Source: Komagataeibacter intermedius TF2 (GTDB taxonomy: Bacteria > Pseudomonadota > Alphaproteobacteria > Acetobacterales > Acetobacteraceae). From it: a DNA stretch of 33,391 nt. Of this stretch, positions 1 to 7,809 are shown one piece after another (within the stretch, counting starts at the first letter, position 1; every line of letters begins with the position of its first letter). The notes under the pieces are model-generated. The model was not told the DNA's origin. It searched no databases and saw only the letters and a program-made list of their open reading frames with translations. A program made the position numbers and the translations under genes. The DNA is taken from contig NZ_BANF01000035.1 of assembly GCF_000964425.1 (NCBI RefSeq), positions 1-33,391 on the forward strand, given 5' to 3'.

Positions 1-2000
1 TATTCCCTGAGATTGACAAGGGCATCGACGACATCCCGCCACCATGTCGGATCGTCTTCTCCCGCATGGTGGGGCAGGCTTATGCCCAGCGATGTTATTG
101 CGGCATCGACATCCGGCTCGATCCCTGGCGTGTAGATTTTGGGCGTGCCCCCCTGCACCCCGGTACAGAGGCGGTAGGCTTCATCAATCACGTCCTCTAC
201 CAGATGGTCCATGCCCTCCCACGGCCTGCCATCCAGCGGCGTGGCAAGGAGCGAGATGAAATTCTGCAGGAAGACGCGCTCGAGTGGCAGGGGATATTCC
301 AGCCCGACCTGGGTATCGAAGACATTGACCTCGAAGCCCGGGATTGCCTGCATCTTGACGTAAACTGCCTCGTGCTGGCGTTCGGGGCCAAGCGCGTTGC
401 GCAGCATCTCGATCAGTCCACGCGAGGACGGGCCGATGTCGAGCTTGCCGATATAGGGGAGCTTCGTGCCGTGGCTGCTGATCGCGGCGCTGCTGAGGAT
501 CAATCCCAGCAGAATGGTATTGGCCAGAACGGACTTTCCGCCGCCAGGCGGGGCTACGATAATGTCTACGACGGATGGGCGTAGCCCGCCCCCGGTCGGA
601 TCATAGGGCCAGATTGAACCATCGGGTTTGCGGAAGAGAATGGATCCCCTCTGCCACGGTGACGCACTGCGTGCCCACGGCATCATGGAGAACGCGTCAC
701 CGACAAGAGCGAGCGATGAGGTCGCAGTCGAACCGAGCGCCAGGGCAGGGACAGAACCCATGGCCGCTTCCAGCGGATCGCCGGAGATCCGCGTTGTCTT
801 GCTGTTGCCCCACGCATCAATCGCCTGGGAGAGGTCCGACGCCTGCCGTCGCAGCTTCGCCTCTGCTCCGACCGGAGCCCAGGTTGTAGCGGTCATGCGC
901 ATCCGCACGGAATTATGGTTGTTTTTCTGGCGCTCGAGCTTGAGTGCGGCAAATGCCCGTCGAATGTCGCTATTTCCGGGGAACATCGCCAGAAACCCGG
1001 CTCCGGCTTCCTTGAAGCCGAAGGCGGCGCGGCCACCGCCCTCCAGGATCATGGCGCTGCGCCATGGCAGTCTCTTGCGGCCAAGCACGCTGGAGAGTTC
1101 GGAGAACGGGCGCGGATCCTCTGGGCCAATCGTCATGTCGACCGGGGCGTATGTATAATCCCCCACGGTCACGAGCTGTCCGCCTTTCGTTTCGGCGTCG
1201 GCATTGAAGATCTGGTCCCGGATCGCTGGCCAGAGCAGGCCCTGCGGATGGGGCTGCGGGTCATCCAGATCGTCAGGAAGCCGTGGCATGACCCGGTCAC
1301 CCAGCAGGGTCGGTTTCCAGGCGGAGCCCGCCGTTTCACGGTAGGTTGCCTCGCGCGCTACCTGCAATGCCTGATGTGGACCGAGAAATTCGCAGGAAAT
1401 GTCGAACCCCTGCAAGGCAGCCTGCACGCGTGAAATGAACGATTCATGGCGGGCCGCCATGATATCGGAGCGCAGGGCAAAACGTTGGGTATTGCCCACG
1501 CGGGGAAATTGGGAGGCAAGGGTCCTGCGCTCCTCTGCCACCTGTTTGCGGTCCTCACGTGTCAGCACGCTGGGCCGGGTCCACAGGACATAACAAGTGG
1601 CCTCCCAGCGCATGACGTTTGGCCAGCGCCGGCGCCTCTCTTCGATGACATCCGAAAGGTCTGCTCCGATCTGTCGGGCTATGGACCGGCAGCCATTGAG
1701 GCTCAGTCGGTCAATCTCGATACCTGAGCGCTCGGGATCGGAAATATACCATCCCACAATGGCATGGCCACGTTCTTCAAGGAGACCCTGCAATTCTATA
1801 CGCTGCTGCTCGGCGAGCGCTTCCACTTCCTGCCGCGTGCACATGCGACGCAGGCCATTGATGCGCAGTACGGAGACATATTCACCGCGTTTGGTGATGA
1901 GATGGTCCCCGTGCGTACTTTCCACATCGCAGAATGAGGCAAGGGGCTGGCGCAGCCCGAGGCTGATGCCGGCCAGCAGACTGGAAAGAATACCGCCCAT
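1..2000 (-). CDS. icmB: IcmB/DotO (TraU-like) type IVB secretion ATPase, C-terminus cut by window edge
   Basis: This is the large cytoplasmic ATPase of Dot/Icm and IncI-type conjugation systems, a distant VirB4 relative that powers assembly or transfer at the inner membrane. The frame reads open from ATG at 2000 to the left edge, giving 666 residues; relatives have about 1,000, so roughly a third is missing. A Walker A motif, APPGGGKS, has its lysine at residue 489 (bases 534-536). The N-terminal part, beginning MGGILSSLLAGISLGLR, is the non-catalytic VirB4-like domain. It starts 13 bases after the icmJ stop, so the two are probably cotranscribed. The identification rests on the motif, the domain layout and the position after icmJ, as in Legionella icmJ-icmB. 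No internal frame break was found in the visible part. Confidence 0.88.
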   Translation of the reverse strand, partial: MGGILSSLLAGISLGLRQPLASFCDVESTHGDHLITKRGEYVSVLRINGLRRMCTRQEVEALAEQQRIELQGLLEERGHAIVGWYISDPERSGIEIDRLSLNGCRSIARQIGADLSDVIEERRRRWPNVMRWEATCYVLWTRPSVLTREDRKQVAEERRTLASQFPRVGNTQRFALRSDIMAARHESFISRVQAALQGFDISCEFLGPHQALQVAREATYRETAGSAWKPTLLGDRVMPRLPDDLDDPQPHPQGLLWPAIRDQIFNADAETKGGQLVTVGDYTYAPVDMTIGPEDPRPFSELSSVLGRKRLPWRSAMILEGGGRAAFGFKEAGAGFLAMFPGNSDIRRAFAALKLERQKNNHNSVRMRMTATTWAPVGAEAKLRRQASDLSQAIDAWGNSKTTRISGDPLEAAMGSVPALALGSTATSSLALVGDAFSMMPWARSASPWQRGSILFRKPDGSIWPYDPTGGGLRPSVVDIIVAPPGGGKSVLANTILLGLILSSAAISSHGTKLPYIGKLDIGPSSRGLIEMLRNALGPERQHEAVYVKMQAIPGFEVNVFDTQVGLEYPLPLERVFLQNFISLLATPLDGRPWEGMDHLVEDVIDEAYRLCTGVQGGTPKIYTPGIEPDVDAAITSLGISLPHHAGEDDPTWWRDVVDALVNLRE

Positions 2001-2013
2001 TGATATGATCCTG

Positions 2014-2676
2014 TCATGTCATGACCGGTTGGGGATCGGCATCAAGCCATTCCCTGACAAGCGCCGGGTAGATGTCGGTGGGTCCGTTATGGAGACGGCC
2101 CAGGGGGAGGAGCCGGATGCCGTCCATCAGGGCGGTCGCGCTTTCATTGATCTGCGGGTCCGCCCGGTTCGCCATCAGCAGGGCAGTCGCCAGCAGTCGG
2201 GGAGACGTTGTCTCCAGCCGCCGCCGGGCTTCGGCCGTCCGCGCGTGCAGAGCGCGGAGCACAGCGAGAGCGCTTTTGCATTGCGCAGGCATCATCGCGG
2301 TATCCGACCCTGACGCGATCGCGTCCATTGCACGATGCCAGACGGCATCCTGTCCGTTTGGCCCATTGCCGAGCGTCTGCATGAGGGTCTGATGCGCGCA
2401 GCGGGTCAGGGTCATGATGCGGGTCTGCGGCAGTTTCGGCCACCATATCAGGACGGCTTCGCGTTCAATGGCCGGACGGGTCGGATCCTGCAGGATGTTG
2501 CATAAGGCGCAAACAGGACCGGATCCGTCACCGCGCCATGGAAACCTGCGACCGGGCGTTATCAGGCCGCAGCAGGCGCATGTGAAAAGGCCCGGCTCAC
2601 CCATCTCCCCGGCGCCTGGCGCTGACGGATCCCATGGGCGCGGCAGCAGCCGGAAAGACTGTGTGAGACGGGCCAT
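2014..2676 (-). CDS. icmJ: IcmJ/DotN (TraT-like) zinc-binding protein
   Basis: IcmJ/DotN is a small cytoplasmic protein of type IVB systems that in Legionella associates with the DotL coupling complex. This protein has 220 residues, close to the family length. Two CxxC pairs, C33/C36 and C56/C59, form the expected zinc site, followed by a segment beginning ILQDPTRPAIEREAVLIWWP that is characteristic of the family. The open frame runs upstream to 2940, but that extension only overlaps icmD antisense-like in another frame. The ATG at 2676 has AGGA about nine bases ahead and lies 13 bases after the icmD stop, so I chose it. The gene sits between icmD and icmB, the Legionella order. Confidence 0.85.
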   Translation of the reverse strand: MARLTQSFRLLPRPWDPSAPGAGEMGEPGLFTCACCGLITPGRRFPWRGDGSGPVCALCNILQDPTRPAIEREAVLIWWPKLPQTRIMTLTRCAHQTLMQTLGNGPNGQDAVWHRAMDAIASGSDTAMMPAQCKSALAVLRALHARTAEARRRLETTSPRLLATALLMANRADPQINESATALMDGIRLLPLGRLHNGPTDIYPALVREWLDADPQPVMT

Positions 2677-2689
2677 TGCGATCGGGTTC

Positions 2690-3160
2690 CTAGCCGCCGC
2701 TCGTGAACTGATAGGCCTGAGCCTGCGTACCAACGGTTGCCGAGCCACCGGACGCGGTGTTGGCAGCCTTGTTGATCCACTGCGGACCCGTTGCGAAAAG
2801 ACCGCACAGCACGATGCCGGCGATTGCCATACCGACCTTTCCGGGCGAACGGTTCTGTTCGTTGCGGCTCTGCCAGGCCGCCCATACGCCGCCGATGAAG
2901 CAGATGAAGGCAGCAACATACATGCAGGCGGCAGCAACAAAGCCGCCTGCGGTCAATGCTTCCTGGGCGGTAGCCTGCATCTGCGCTCCGATACCGTTCG
3001 CGCTACCGGTTGCGGACTGGGCCAGCGCGTGGCTGGCAATGAGGATCGGGACGGACAAGGTGCCGAGTGCCGTGACGGCGCGCTGTCTGTATCCGGCCCG
3101 TTGGGTCACCAGACGCGTCAGTCGCGCCGCGCTGGGGGTGCTTGTGCGAGAGAGGTTCAT
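2690..3160 (-). CDS. icmD: IcmD/DotP (TraR-like) small inner-membrane protein
   Basis: This is a small exported or membrane protein of 156 residues from ATG 3160. It has an N-terminal hydrophobic signal ending near HALAQS, then two hydrophobic segments (around GGFVAAACMYVAAFICFIGG and GMAIAGIVLCGLFATGP) separated by a charged loop. This is the layout of the IcmD/DotP and IcmC/DotE families. An alternative in-frame ATG at 3190 adds ten residues, but GGAG nine bases before 3160 favours the shorter form. Its position directly before icmJ supports icmD. IcmC and IcmD are related in layout, so the exact name leans on gene order. It is the first tra gene after the toxin-antitoxin insertion and may need its own promoter. 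Confidence 0.72.
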   Translation of the reverse strand: MNLSRTSTPSAARLTRLVTQRAGYRQRAVTALGTLSVPILIASHALAQSATGSANGIGAQMQATAQEALTAGGFVAAACMYVAAFICFIGGVWAAWQSRNEQNRSPGKVGMAIAGIVLCGLFATGPQWINKAANTASGGSATVGTQAQAYQFTSGG

Positions 3161-3347
3161 GGTCAAGGGCTCCGTTAAAGAGGGAGGCATGTCCCTCGGG
3201 GGAGTCTTCGGCCAGTAACATGCGACTGCGAATGTTTTTTCCGAAAAAATCTGTCTTATCGAACGGTATACTATGACTTCGGTATAAAAATGGCTATCCG
3301 GCGTTTCGGGTTGATGGGCTGAATCCCCGGTTCGTTGGGAAGGCAGC

Positions 3348-3626
3348 TCAGGCCACCGCCTGAGCTACCATATCGGGGTGCCGTCCGATGACCCGAACGT
3401 AGGCTACAGCGAAGTCGGGGGCCATCGCCCGTGCCTGCTCCCAGTCCCGTAACGTGCCGACAGGAACGCGGAAACGACTGGCAAACTCGACCTGAGACAG
3501 ACCGAGATCGTTACGGGTTTTACGGATCAACCGCGCCCTTTGCCCACGCTCCATGCCTTCGATGGATACCGCGCGGTCTTTGGAATCCGCCGGATCAGCA
3601 GGCAGAATGATATGCTCTCTCTTCAC
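3348..3626 (-). CDS. HTH (XRE-type) antitoxin paired with BrnT-like toxin
   Basis: This 92-residue protein has a helix-turn-helix at about residues 30-70 (ARLIRKTRNDLGLSQVEFAS followed by RFRVPVGTLRDWEQ). It starts at GTG 3626, inside the end of the BrnT-like frame on the same strand (a 32-base overlap), which is typical of a translationally coupled toxin-antitoxin pair with the toxin first. BrnT toxins are usually partnered by BrnA (ribbon-helix-helix), but XRE-type partners also occur. It probably neutralises the toxin and represses the pair by binding the repeated palindrome at 3878-3924. The antitoxin frame is intact while the toxin frame is broken. Confidence 0.75.
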   Translation of the reverse strand: MKREHIILPADPADSKDRAVSIEGMERGQRARLIRKTRNDLGLSQVEFASRFRVPVGTLRDWEQARAMAPDFAVAYVRVIGRHPDMVAQAVA

Positions 3627-3866
3627 CTTTGTTGCTCCTTCTCACGGAAATGAAGCGGGGCAGATCGTCCCGCCAGACAAACACACCGGTGAACAGCTTC
3701 TTGCCCACGACGCCAACCACTTTGTAGCGATCCTCCTCATCCTCAATGCGGATGGTAGGCAAGATCAGGTGATTATCGTCCTCGAAAATACGGTCGCCAA
3801 AGGTCAGAGACAGCGTGTGCTTTTTTGGTTGGCGAGGTCTTTTGCGGGGTCAAACCTGTTATCCAT
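3595..3866 (-). pseudogene. brnT: BrnT-like ribonuclease toxin, frameshifted in an A-run
   Basis: Reading from ATG 3866 gives MDNRFDPAKDLANQKS and then a stop. Shifting one base at the run of six A (3821-3826 as T on the plus strand) opens a frame containing HTLSLTFGDRIFEDD, YKVVGVVGKKLFTGVFVW and a C-terminal FISVRRSNKGEERAYHSA. This is the BrnT family pattern: an N-terminal DPAK-NxxKH motif and an R-S-N/A-x-K-E-R end. One additional A would restore the whole protein and give the expected QKKHTL junction. It is therefore either a genuine one-base deletion or a sequencing or assembly error. The gene overlaps the start of the HTH antitoxin gene. Confidence 0.72.
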
Positions 3867-3872
3867 GAGACG

Positions 3873-3902
3873 ATAATACGGGATTACCGTAGTTATTGTA
3901 AA
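3873..3902 (-). promoter_or_regulatory. Promoter of the brnT-antitoxin operon
   Basis: On the minus strand there is TTTACA (3897-3902) and TATTAT (3873-3878) with an 18-base spacer, a good sigma-70-like match. The expected transcription start falls at about 3866, exactly at the toxin ATG, and there is no Shine-Dalgarno sequence before that ATG. This suggests a leaderless toxin mRNA. The spacer is filled by one arm of the operator. Confidence 0.55.
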
Positions 3903-3924
3903 GTGAAAACTACGGGTATCCCGT
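3878..3924. promoter_or_regulatory. Two-arm inverted-repeat operator of the toxin-antitoxin pair
   Basis: ACGGGATTACCGTAGTT (3878-3894) and AACTACGGGTATCCCGT (3908-3924) are inverted copies of each other, matching at 15 of 17 positions. Each arm also contains its own near-palindrome (ACGGGATTACCGT and ACGGGTATCCCGT). The arms overlap and flank the promoter, as expected for autorepression by the HTH antitoxin. The assignment to that protein is inferred from position. Confidence 0.6.
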
Positions 3925-4212
3925 AACTTTTAGCCATTTCGACAGGTCGCCATCAACCTCGTATGCCCGATAGCATAAAAATCCGGGGCATATATCTTTA
4001 TCCAGAATCGCTCGAATCCTTAGTAATAACGAAATATTTCTTGTTTAATTTCTGGAAAATATGAACAGTAAGCGAAAGTGATCGAGCGTAGTTTAGGTAC
4101 TACCGCGAATACACCCCTCTTTTTGCACGGACCTCAACTTTGATGGGTCTGTTACCCTCATCATAAACAAGTTTTACACGGTCAACCGTTGGTTGGAATG
4201 GACGATAAACTT
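3925..4212. other. AT-rich non-coding stretch behind the toxin-antitoxin operator
   Basis: No convincing gene on either strand. The stretch is clearly more AT-rich than the neighbouring tra genes. It separates the divergent operator region from the tiny membrane gene ending at 4213. No terminal repeats of an insertion sequence were seen. Confidence 0.5.
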
Positions 4213-4308
4213 TCAATTGTCCTTGATAGGCATTTTAGAAATACCATAACCAAGAACACCAATGATGATTGGCATGCCAATGAAGGCGAAGAACTGCATA
4301 AAGGTCAT
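4213..4308 (-). CDS. 31-residue single-span membrane protein
   Basis: ATG 4308 opens a 31-residue frame, MTFMQFFAFIGMPIIIGV followed by LGYGISKMPIKDN, with one hydrophobic helix and a charged C-terminus. The start overlaps the stop of the 4305-4538 gene as ATGA, so the two are likely translated together. I do not recognise a family. It could be a small toxin, a subunit of a larger complex, or chance; the tight coupling to the preceding membrane-protein frame is the main support. Confidence 0.4.
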   Translation of the reverse strand: MTFMQFFAFIGMPIIIGVLGYGISKMPIKDN

Positions 4309-4538
4309 TCTCGAAGCCCTCCTAAAACGGCTTGTGCCCGCTGATGGCGAAAATACGCCATTCCCAGCCAGAAAGCGACTCCCAAGATAACGATATGAGT
4401 AGGAATGCGGTTGGCTGTCAGATTAAAAAATGACGCAGCCAAGGGAGATAGGACACCTAGCGAAAGGCAAGATCCTGCAGCGGTATTCAGCAGGTTTGCC
4501 CGTAGTTTGGTCCGTTCGTTATGAACAAGATTACCCAT
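4305..4538 (-). CDS. Small two-span membrane protein of unknown function
   Basis: From ATG 4538 this encodes 77 residues, starting MGNLVHNERTKLRANLLNTA, with two hydrophobic stretches (around SLGVLSPLAASFF and IPTHIVILGVAFWLGMAYF) and a basic C-terminus RHQRAQAVLGGLRE. The frame stays open to a TTG at 4565; I chose 4538 because its ATG overlaps the stop of another short frame (TAA at 4531-4533), a coupling arrangement. Its own stop overlaps the ATG of the 31-residue gene. No family is recognised. It lies inside the interruption between icmC and icmD. Confidence 0.42.
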   Translation of the reverse strand: MGNLVHNERTKLRANLLNTAAGSCLSLGVLSPLAASFFNLTANRIPTHIVILGVAFWLGMAYFRHQRAQAVLGGLRE

Positions 4539-4668
4539 CCCAGCCATCGCGTTCGGCGGCTTCAAGTTCCCTTGCGATCAGGCGGCGGATTGCTCCAGCA
4601 TGGTTAATGCCCTGGCGCACGGCCTCATGTGACCATCTCTCCAGATGGGGGTGTCCCGCTTTTTCGGG
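4531..4668 (-). pseudogene. Possible C-terminal fragment of a small helical protein
   Basis: A frame with no good ATG reads LERWSHEAVRQGINHAG then AIRRLIARELEAAERDGWDG and stops at 4531. The amphipathic, charged-helix content looks like the end of a real protein. In-frame stops lie directly upstream, near 4669. The stop overlaps the next gene's ATG at 4538. It may be the remnant left where the insertion joined the tra region, or a very small gene starting at GTG 4620. Confidence 0.22.
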
Positions 4669-4772
4669 TTATCATTTCCCAATTTTATCATGTTTATCGG
4701 TTATTAAAAAAATGCGCAGGAAGAAAGTCTCGAACCTTAGCCAATCTCAGCGCTACGGGTTGGGTCATGATT

Positions 4773-5318
4773 TTAGCCGGACGTTGTCCAGTGGCTCAGG
4801 ATCCAGGTTGCTTCCTTGACGGGATTGAGGAGGATCACGCCGAAAACGAACTGGATGAGGCAACTGAGTTTTGAGCGGTTTGTTTTTCCGGTCGCCGACG
4901 CGTTCCACGCAACGACTGCCATGAACGCCGCCCAGGCGCCGAACATTTCGAAGAACAGGGCGAAATCACTGACGATTGACAGGATGGCATCCTCTGGGCC
5001 TGTCCCGGAAATGACGCTTCCGGTCGCGGCATCCGTATAGCCGGTGACAGAAGCTCCCAGCGAAACCTGCGTATCGAGACCGGCAGAGGTGGTGGACTTG
5101 GTGAGTATCCTGTCAAAGGTGGCAAAGACGCCAGAGAGGACAATCCCGATCCAGGGCACCCAGGGGCGCCCGACGAACGGGTTCTGGGGCTGGCGCTGCT
5201 GCCATAATCCCCATGCCCCGGTCAGGAAGGCAATCCACGCTGCAATATAGCAGGCCATTGGCAGCAGCCAGGCCATGGCGAGAGCGAGATCGTTGACGAG
5301 GTTGACCAGACCTTGCAC
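4773..5318 (-). CDS. icmC: IcmC/DotE (TraQ-like) inner-membrane protein
   Basis: This 181-residue protein starts at GTG 5318, with AAGGA ten bases ahead. It has several hydrophobic helices: one at the N-terminus (LAMAWLLPMACYIAAWIAFL), then WIGIVLSGVFATF after a short basic loop (QQRQPQNPFVGRP), and two near the C-terminus. The loop-plus-helix layout is shared with IcmD, as known for the IcmC/DotE and DotP families. It follows icmG by 17 bases and corresponds to icmC by gene order. Family members are inner-membrane parts of the type IVB apparatus; their exact role is not established. The gene after it in the usual cluster, icmD, is displaced by about 1.6 kb here. Confidence 0.75.
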   Translation of the reverse strand: MQGLVNLVNDLALAMAWLLPMACYIAAWIAFLTGAWGLWQQRQPQNPFVGRPWVPWIGIVLSGVFATFDRILTKSTTSAGLDTQVSLGASVTGYTDAATGSVISGTGPEDAILSIVSDFALFFEMFGAWAAFMAVVAWNASATGKTNRSKLSCLIQFVFGVILLNPVKEATWILSHWTTSG

Positions 5319-5335
5319 GTCGATGTGTCCTTGCC

Positions 5336-6502
5336 TTACTGGATGATGCCGCGTTCAGCCTGGATCACCCACATCGTGCCGCGTTGGGAGATGGCGCGCA
5401 CACGACCATATCCGCGGAGATCGGTGCCGATTTCGATTTCGGACTGTGGCGGTTGCCCGGCTGGTGCCGCATCGTCCTGCACCATGGCAAGCTGGGGAGA
5501 TGCAGCAAGTATCCGGTAGTGCGGCGTCCATGTCGGGGGCGGAGCAGGAGGCATCTGGCGCATTTTCGCTGTCCGGGACGCTGGAGATTGCGGCGGCGTT
5601 GGCGCCAGCTGCGGCTCGGCCGCCGCTGCTTCCAGGGCTGCCCGTGCCTTGTCGGCTGTGGCACGTGTGGCAGCCGGTCCATCTGACGGGGGCGCTTCGG
5701 CGTCGGCCACGGCTCGTTTCGCTTCGAGGAGCGACATCCGGCGGTTGAGATCCGAAGCCTTTGCCGTATCTGCGATACGCAGTCGGTCAAGATCCTGCCG
5801 GAGTGCTGCGATCTCGCTACGGGTCCGCTGCACCAATGCTGCTTCTTCCGTCACAAGCTTCAGCACCTGCAACTGGTCATCCGATGTCATGGGAGCCGCT
5901 TGCAGGCGGGTCGCTTTCTGGACCGCATCGTCCGTCGGAACAGCGTTTTCGATGCCGATATCGTGTCTCTGCGCAGGCGTGTTCTCGGTCGGCAGAGGTG
6001 CCGGTGTTGGGACGGCGGGATGGGGCGGCTTTTTCATAGCAAGGAGTGCCTTGAGATCCTCATCTGTAGCCGAGACCTGAGGTGCCGGGGGTGATGGCAA
6101 TGATGTAGGTGAGTGCCCCGGCGCTGGAGACGCTTTGGGGCCTGATGGTAGCGGGGCGGAAATCATTCCGACTTCCTGGCCCACGGGAGACGCCTGCTTC
6201 TTTGCTATGCCCATCACGAGGAAGAGGGAAAGCAGACTGCCGACGGCAGTACCCGCGATCATGACCTGCCTGCGACGCGGAAGCGCCCTGAAAAGGGCCA
6301 TTGCATGTGGAACGGGTCGGTTCCTGTCAGGCGCTGCTGTCACAGGTTGCGGGTGAGGGGAGGGAGGCTCGGCAATTATGTCCGCCTCGGGCGAAGGGTC
6401 AGGCTCGGGCGTCGTGGCCAGCTTGCGGAACGGCACAGGTTCAATGCCGCGATCCGCGCTGAACGGATCCCGGGACGTCGTTGCGGTTGCGGCTGAGGTC
6501 AT
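5336..6502 (-). CDS. icmG: IcmG/DotF (TraP-like) bitopic inner-membrane protein
   Basis: This 388-residue protein has a proline-rich cytoplasmic N-terminus (residues 1-75), one membrane helix (around QVMIAGTAVGSLLSLFLVMG), a long Pro/Ala-rich periplasmic stretch, a predicted coiled coil (LVTEEAALVQRTRSEIAALR and following) and a compact C-terminal domain ending ISQRGTMWVIQAERGIIQ. This is the DotF/IcmG and TraP arrangement. DotF links the inner membrane to the DotG/DotH core in Legionella. The gene starts at ATG 6502, 65 bases after the icmE stop, and precedes icmC by 17 bases. The primary sequence is poorly conserved in this family, so topology and gene order carry the call. Confidence 0.78.
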   Translation of the reverse strand: MTSAATATTSRDPFSADRGIEPVPFRKLATTPEPDPSPEADIIAEPPSPHPQPVTAAPDRNRPVPHAMALFRALPRRRQVMIAGTAVGSLLSLFLVMGIAKKQASPVGQEVGMISAPLPSGPKASPAPGHSPTSLPSPPAPQVSATDEDLKALLAMKKPPHPAVPTPAPLPTENTPAQRHDIGIENAVPTDDAVQKATRLQAAPMTSDDQLQVLKLVTEEAALVQRTRSEIAALRQDLDRLRIADTAKASDLNRRMSLLEAKRAVADAEAPPSDGPAATRATADKARAALEAAAAEPQLAPTPPQSPASRTAKMRQMPPAPPPTWTPHYRILAASPQLAMVQDDAAPAGQPPQSEIEIGTDLRGYGRVRAISQRGTMWVIQAERGIIQ

Positions 6503-6567
6503 GGTGAATGCTGCCTTCTGGTAGAGAGTGCAGAATTCGCCGATATCATGCGACCGGTGCGCGAAAC

Positions 6568-7809
6568 TTACTTCTTCATGACGACGTCCGACATGAAGAT
6601 CACGCCAACACTGACCTGAGCGGCAAGGTTTACGCGCGGCTGGGTCGGCATCTGCTGCATGAGCGCGCTATTGACCTGCGAGGCCGCTGCACCGGCCGCC
6701 ACGCCCAGTTGTTGCGGGAAATTCAGTGACTGGACGTAGTTGACGTTGCCGAGGGCTCCGATCGAACCGGTTGTGTTCGACGTCATTTCGATCGCCTGCC
6801 CGAGACCCTGGACAAAGGCGGCAGCGGCGGGAAGAACAAAGCGCTCAACGTATAGCTGGTCAACGCTTGAGGCCACCGCAGCTTCCATGGTGTCCGGTGC
6901 AACCACCATACCTTCGACCTGGATCGGGGTCGGATCGTTTTTATGGAAGACCTGATCAACGCGGACAACCAGCCTGTTCAGATGTCCCCCGGCCCTTCTG
7001 ACGGATGCTTTCATCCTGTCGCCAGCGAGTGGACCTGAATCAGCTTCCAGGATGATTTCTCCCCCGAGATCGCTGTTGGTTGCTGAAACCGTATGGGCGT
7101 AAATCCCCCGCCCGGCAGGAACAAGGACGCGGGAGAGGGCCGTCTGGGAATTTGCTGTCGCCGCCGAAGTTATTGAAGGGGAGACCACCGGTTTTTTTGT
7201 CTGCTCCCTTCCGGTTTGCGTCTTTTCATACAGGACATTTGTGACCGGAAAGCGTCCATCAAGACGGCCCGCGAGATCCATGATCGCATGTCTGTATGCG
7301 GTGATGGCGTCTTTCTGGAGCTGCGGGTCACGTGGCATGGCTGCACGGAAGGCTGCATCCGTCTGCACTGGTACGACGGGAACGCTTGGCACGACCTCAG
7401 GCGCGTGCGAGGCTGGCGCCGCGGCGGCCCTGGCCATCGCCGGGTTGGCGTCCGCCCCGACCTCCTGGGCGACTGCGGGCGGGGGAGGCTTGTCGTCGGG
7501 ATGGGTGAGCGTGCCCGGCGCAATATCAGGTGAATACGACTGTCCCGCAGTCTGTGCCCGACCAGCCTCGTCGCGGATCTGATCTTCGCGGAGTTCCTGC
7601 TGACGCGGATTGGAATTCAGGCCGCCGGGCAGGGGGTTGGCGGCAGGCGGCCTGCCGGGGTCCGAGCGTGGAAGCTCCTTACGGTGGATGGTGGAGATGA
7701 GTAGCGTGACGCCAAGAACGGTGCCGATACTCCCAAGGATTGCGAGCAGACGCCGGTTTCCGCCCCGCGACGCATCACTGAACAGCTGGTTGAACCTGGG
7801 TTTCATCAC
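6568..7809 (-). CDS. icmE: IcmE/DotG (TraO-like) VirB10-type core channel protein
   Basis: This 413-residue protein has one N-terminal membrane helix (LLAILGSIGTVLGVTLLIST), a proline-rich periplasmic linker and a C-terminal VirB10/TrbI-like domain (from about residue 215: SRVLVPAGRGIYAHTVSATN onward). It would span the periplasm and form the core of the channel. It is far shorter than Legionella DotG, lacking the long repeat region, and matches the short conjugative TraO form. The first codon is GTG 7809, overlapping the icmK stop as GTGA; an ATG immediately follows at 7806. Tight overlaps with icmK and, upstream, icmL indicate one transcript. Confidence 0.87.
   Translation of the reverse strand: MMKPRFNQLFSDASRGGNRRLLAILGSIGTVLGVTLLISTIHRKELPRSDPGRPPAANPLPGGLNSNPRQQELREDQIRDEAGRAQTAGQSYSPDIAPGTLTHPDDKPPPPAVAQEVGADANPAMARAAAAPASHAPEVVPSVPVVPVQTDAAFRAAMPRDPQLQKDAITAYRHAIMDLAGRLDGRFPVTNVLYEKTQTGREQTKKPVVSPSITSAATANSQTALSRVLVPAGRGIYAHTVSATNSDLGGEIILEADSGPLAGDRMKASVRRAGGHLNRLVVRVDQVFHKNDPTPIQVEGMVVAPDTMEAAVASSVDQLYVERFVLPAAAAFVQGLGQAIEMTSNTTGSIGALGNVNYVQSLNFPQQLGVAAGAAASQVNSALMQQMPTQPRVNLAAQVSVGVIFMSDVVMKK

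Noticed and set aside
66-1727. Several plus-strand frames of 60-176 codons
   Set aside because: They are antisense to icmB, whose minus-strand frame is open throughout and carries Walker A and VirB4-like sequence.
2677-2940. N-terminal extension of icmJ to an upstream ATG
   Set aside because: The extra 88 residues overlap icmD in another frame and look unlike protein; ATG 2676 has a ribosome site.
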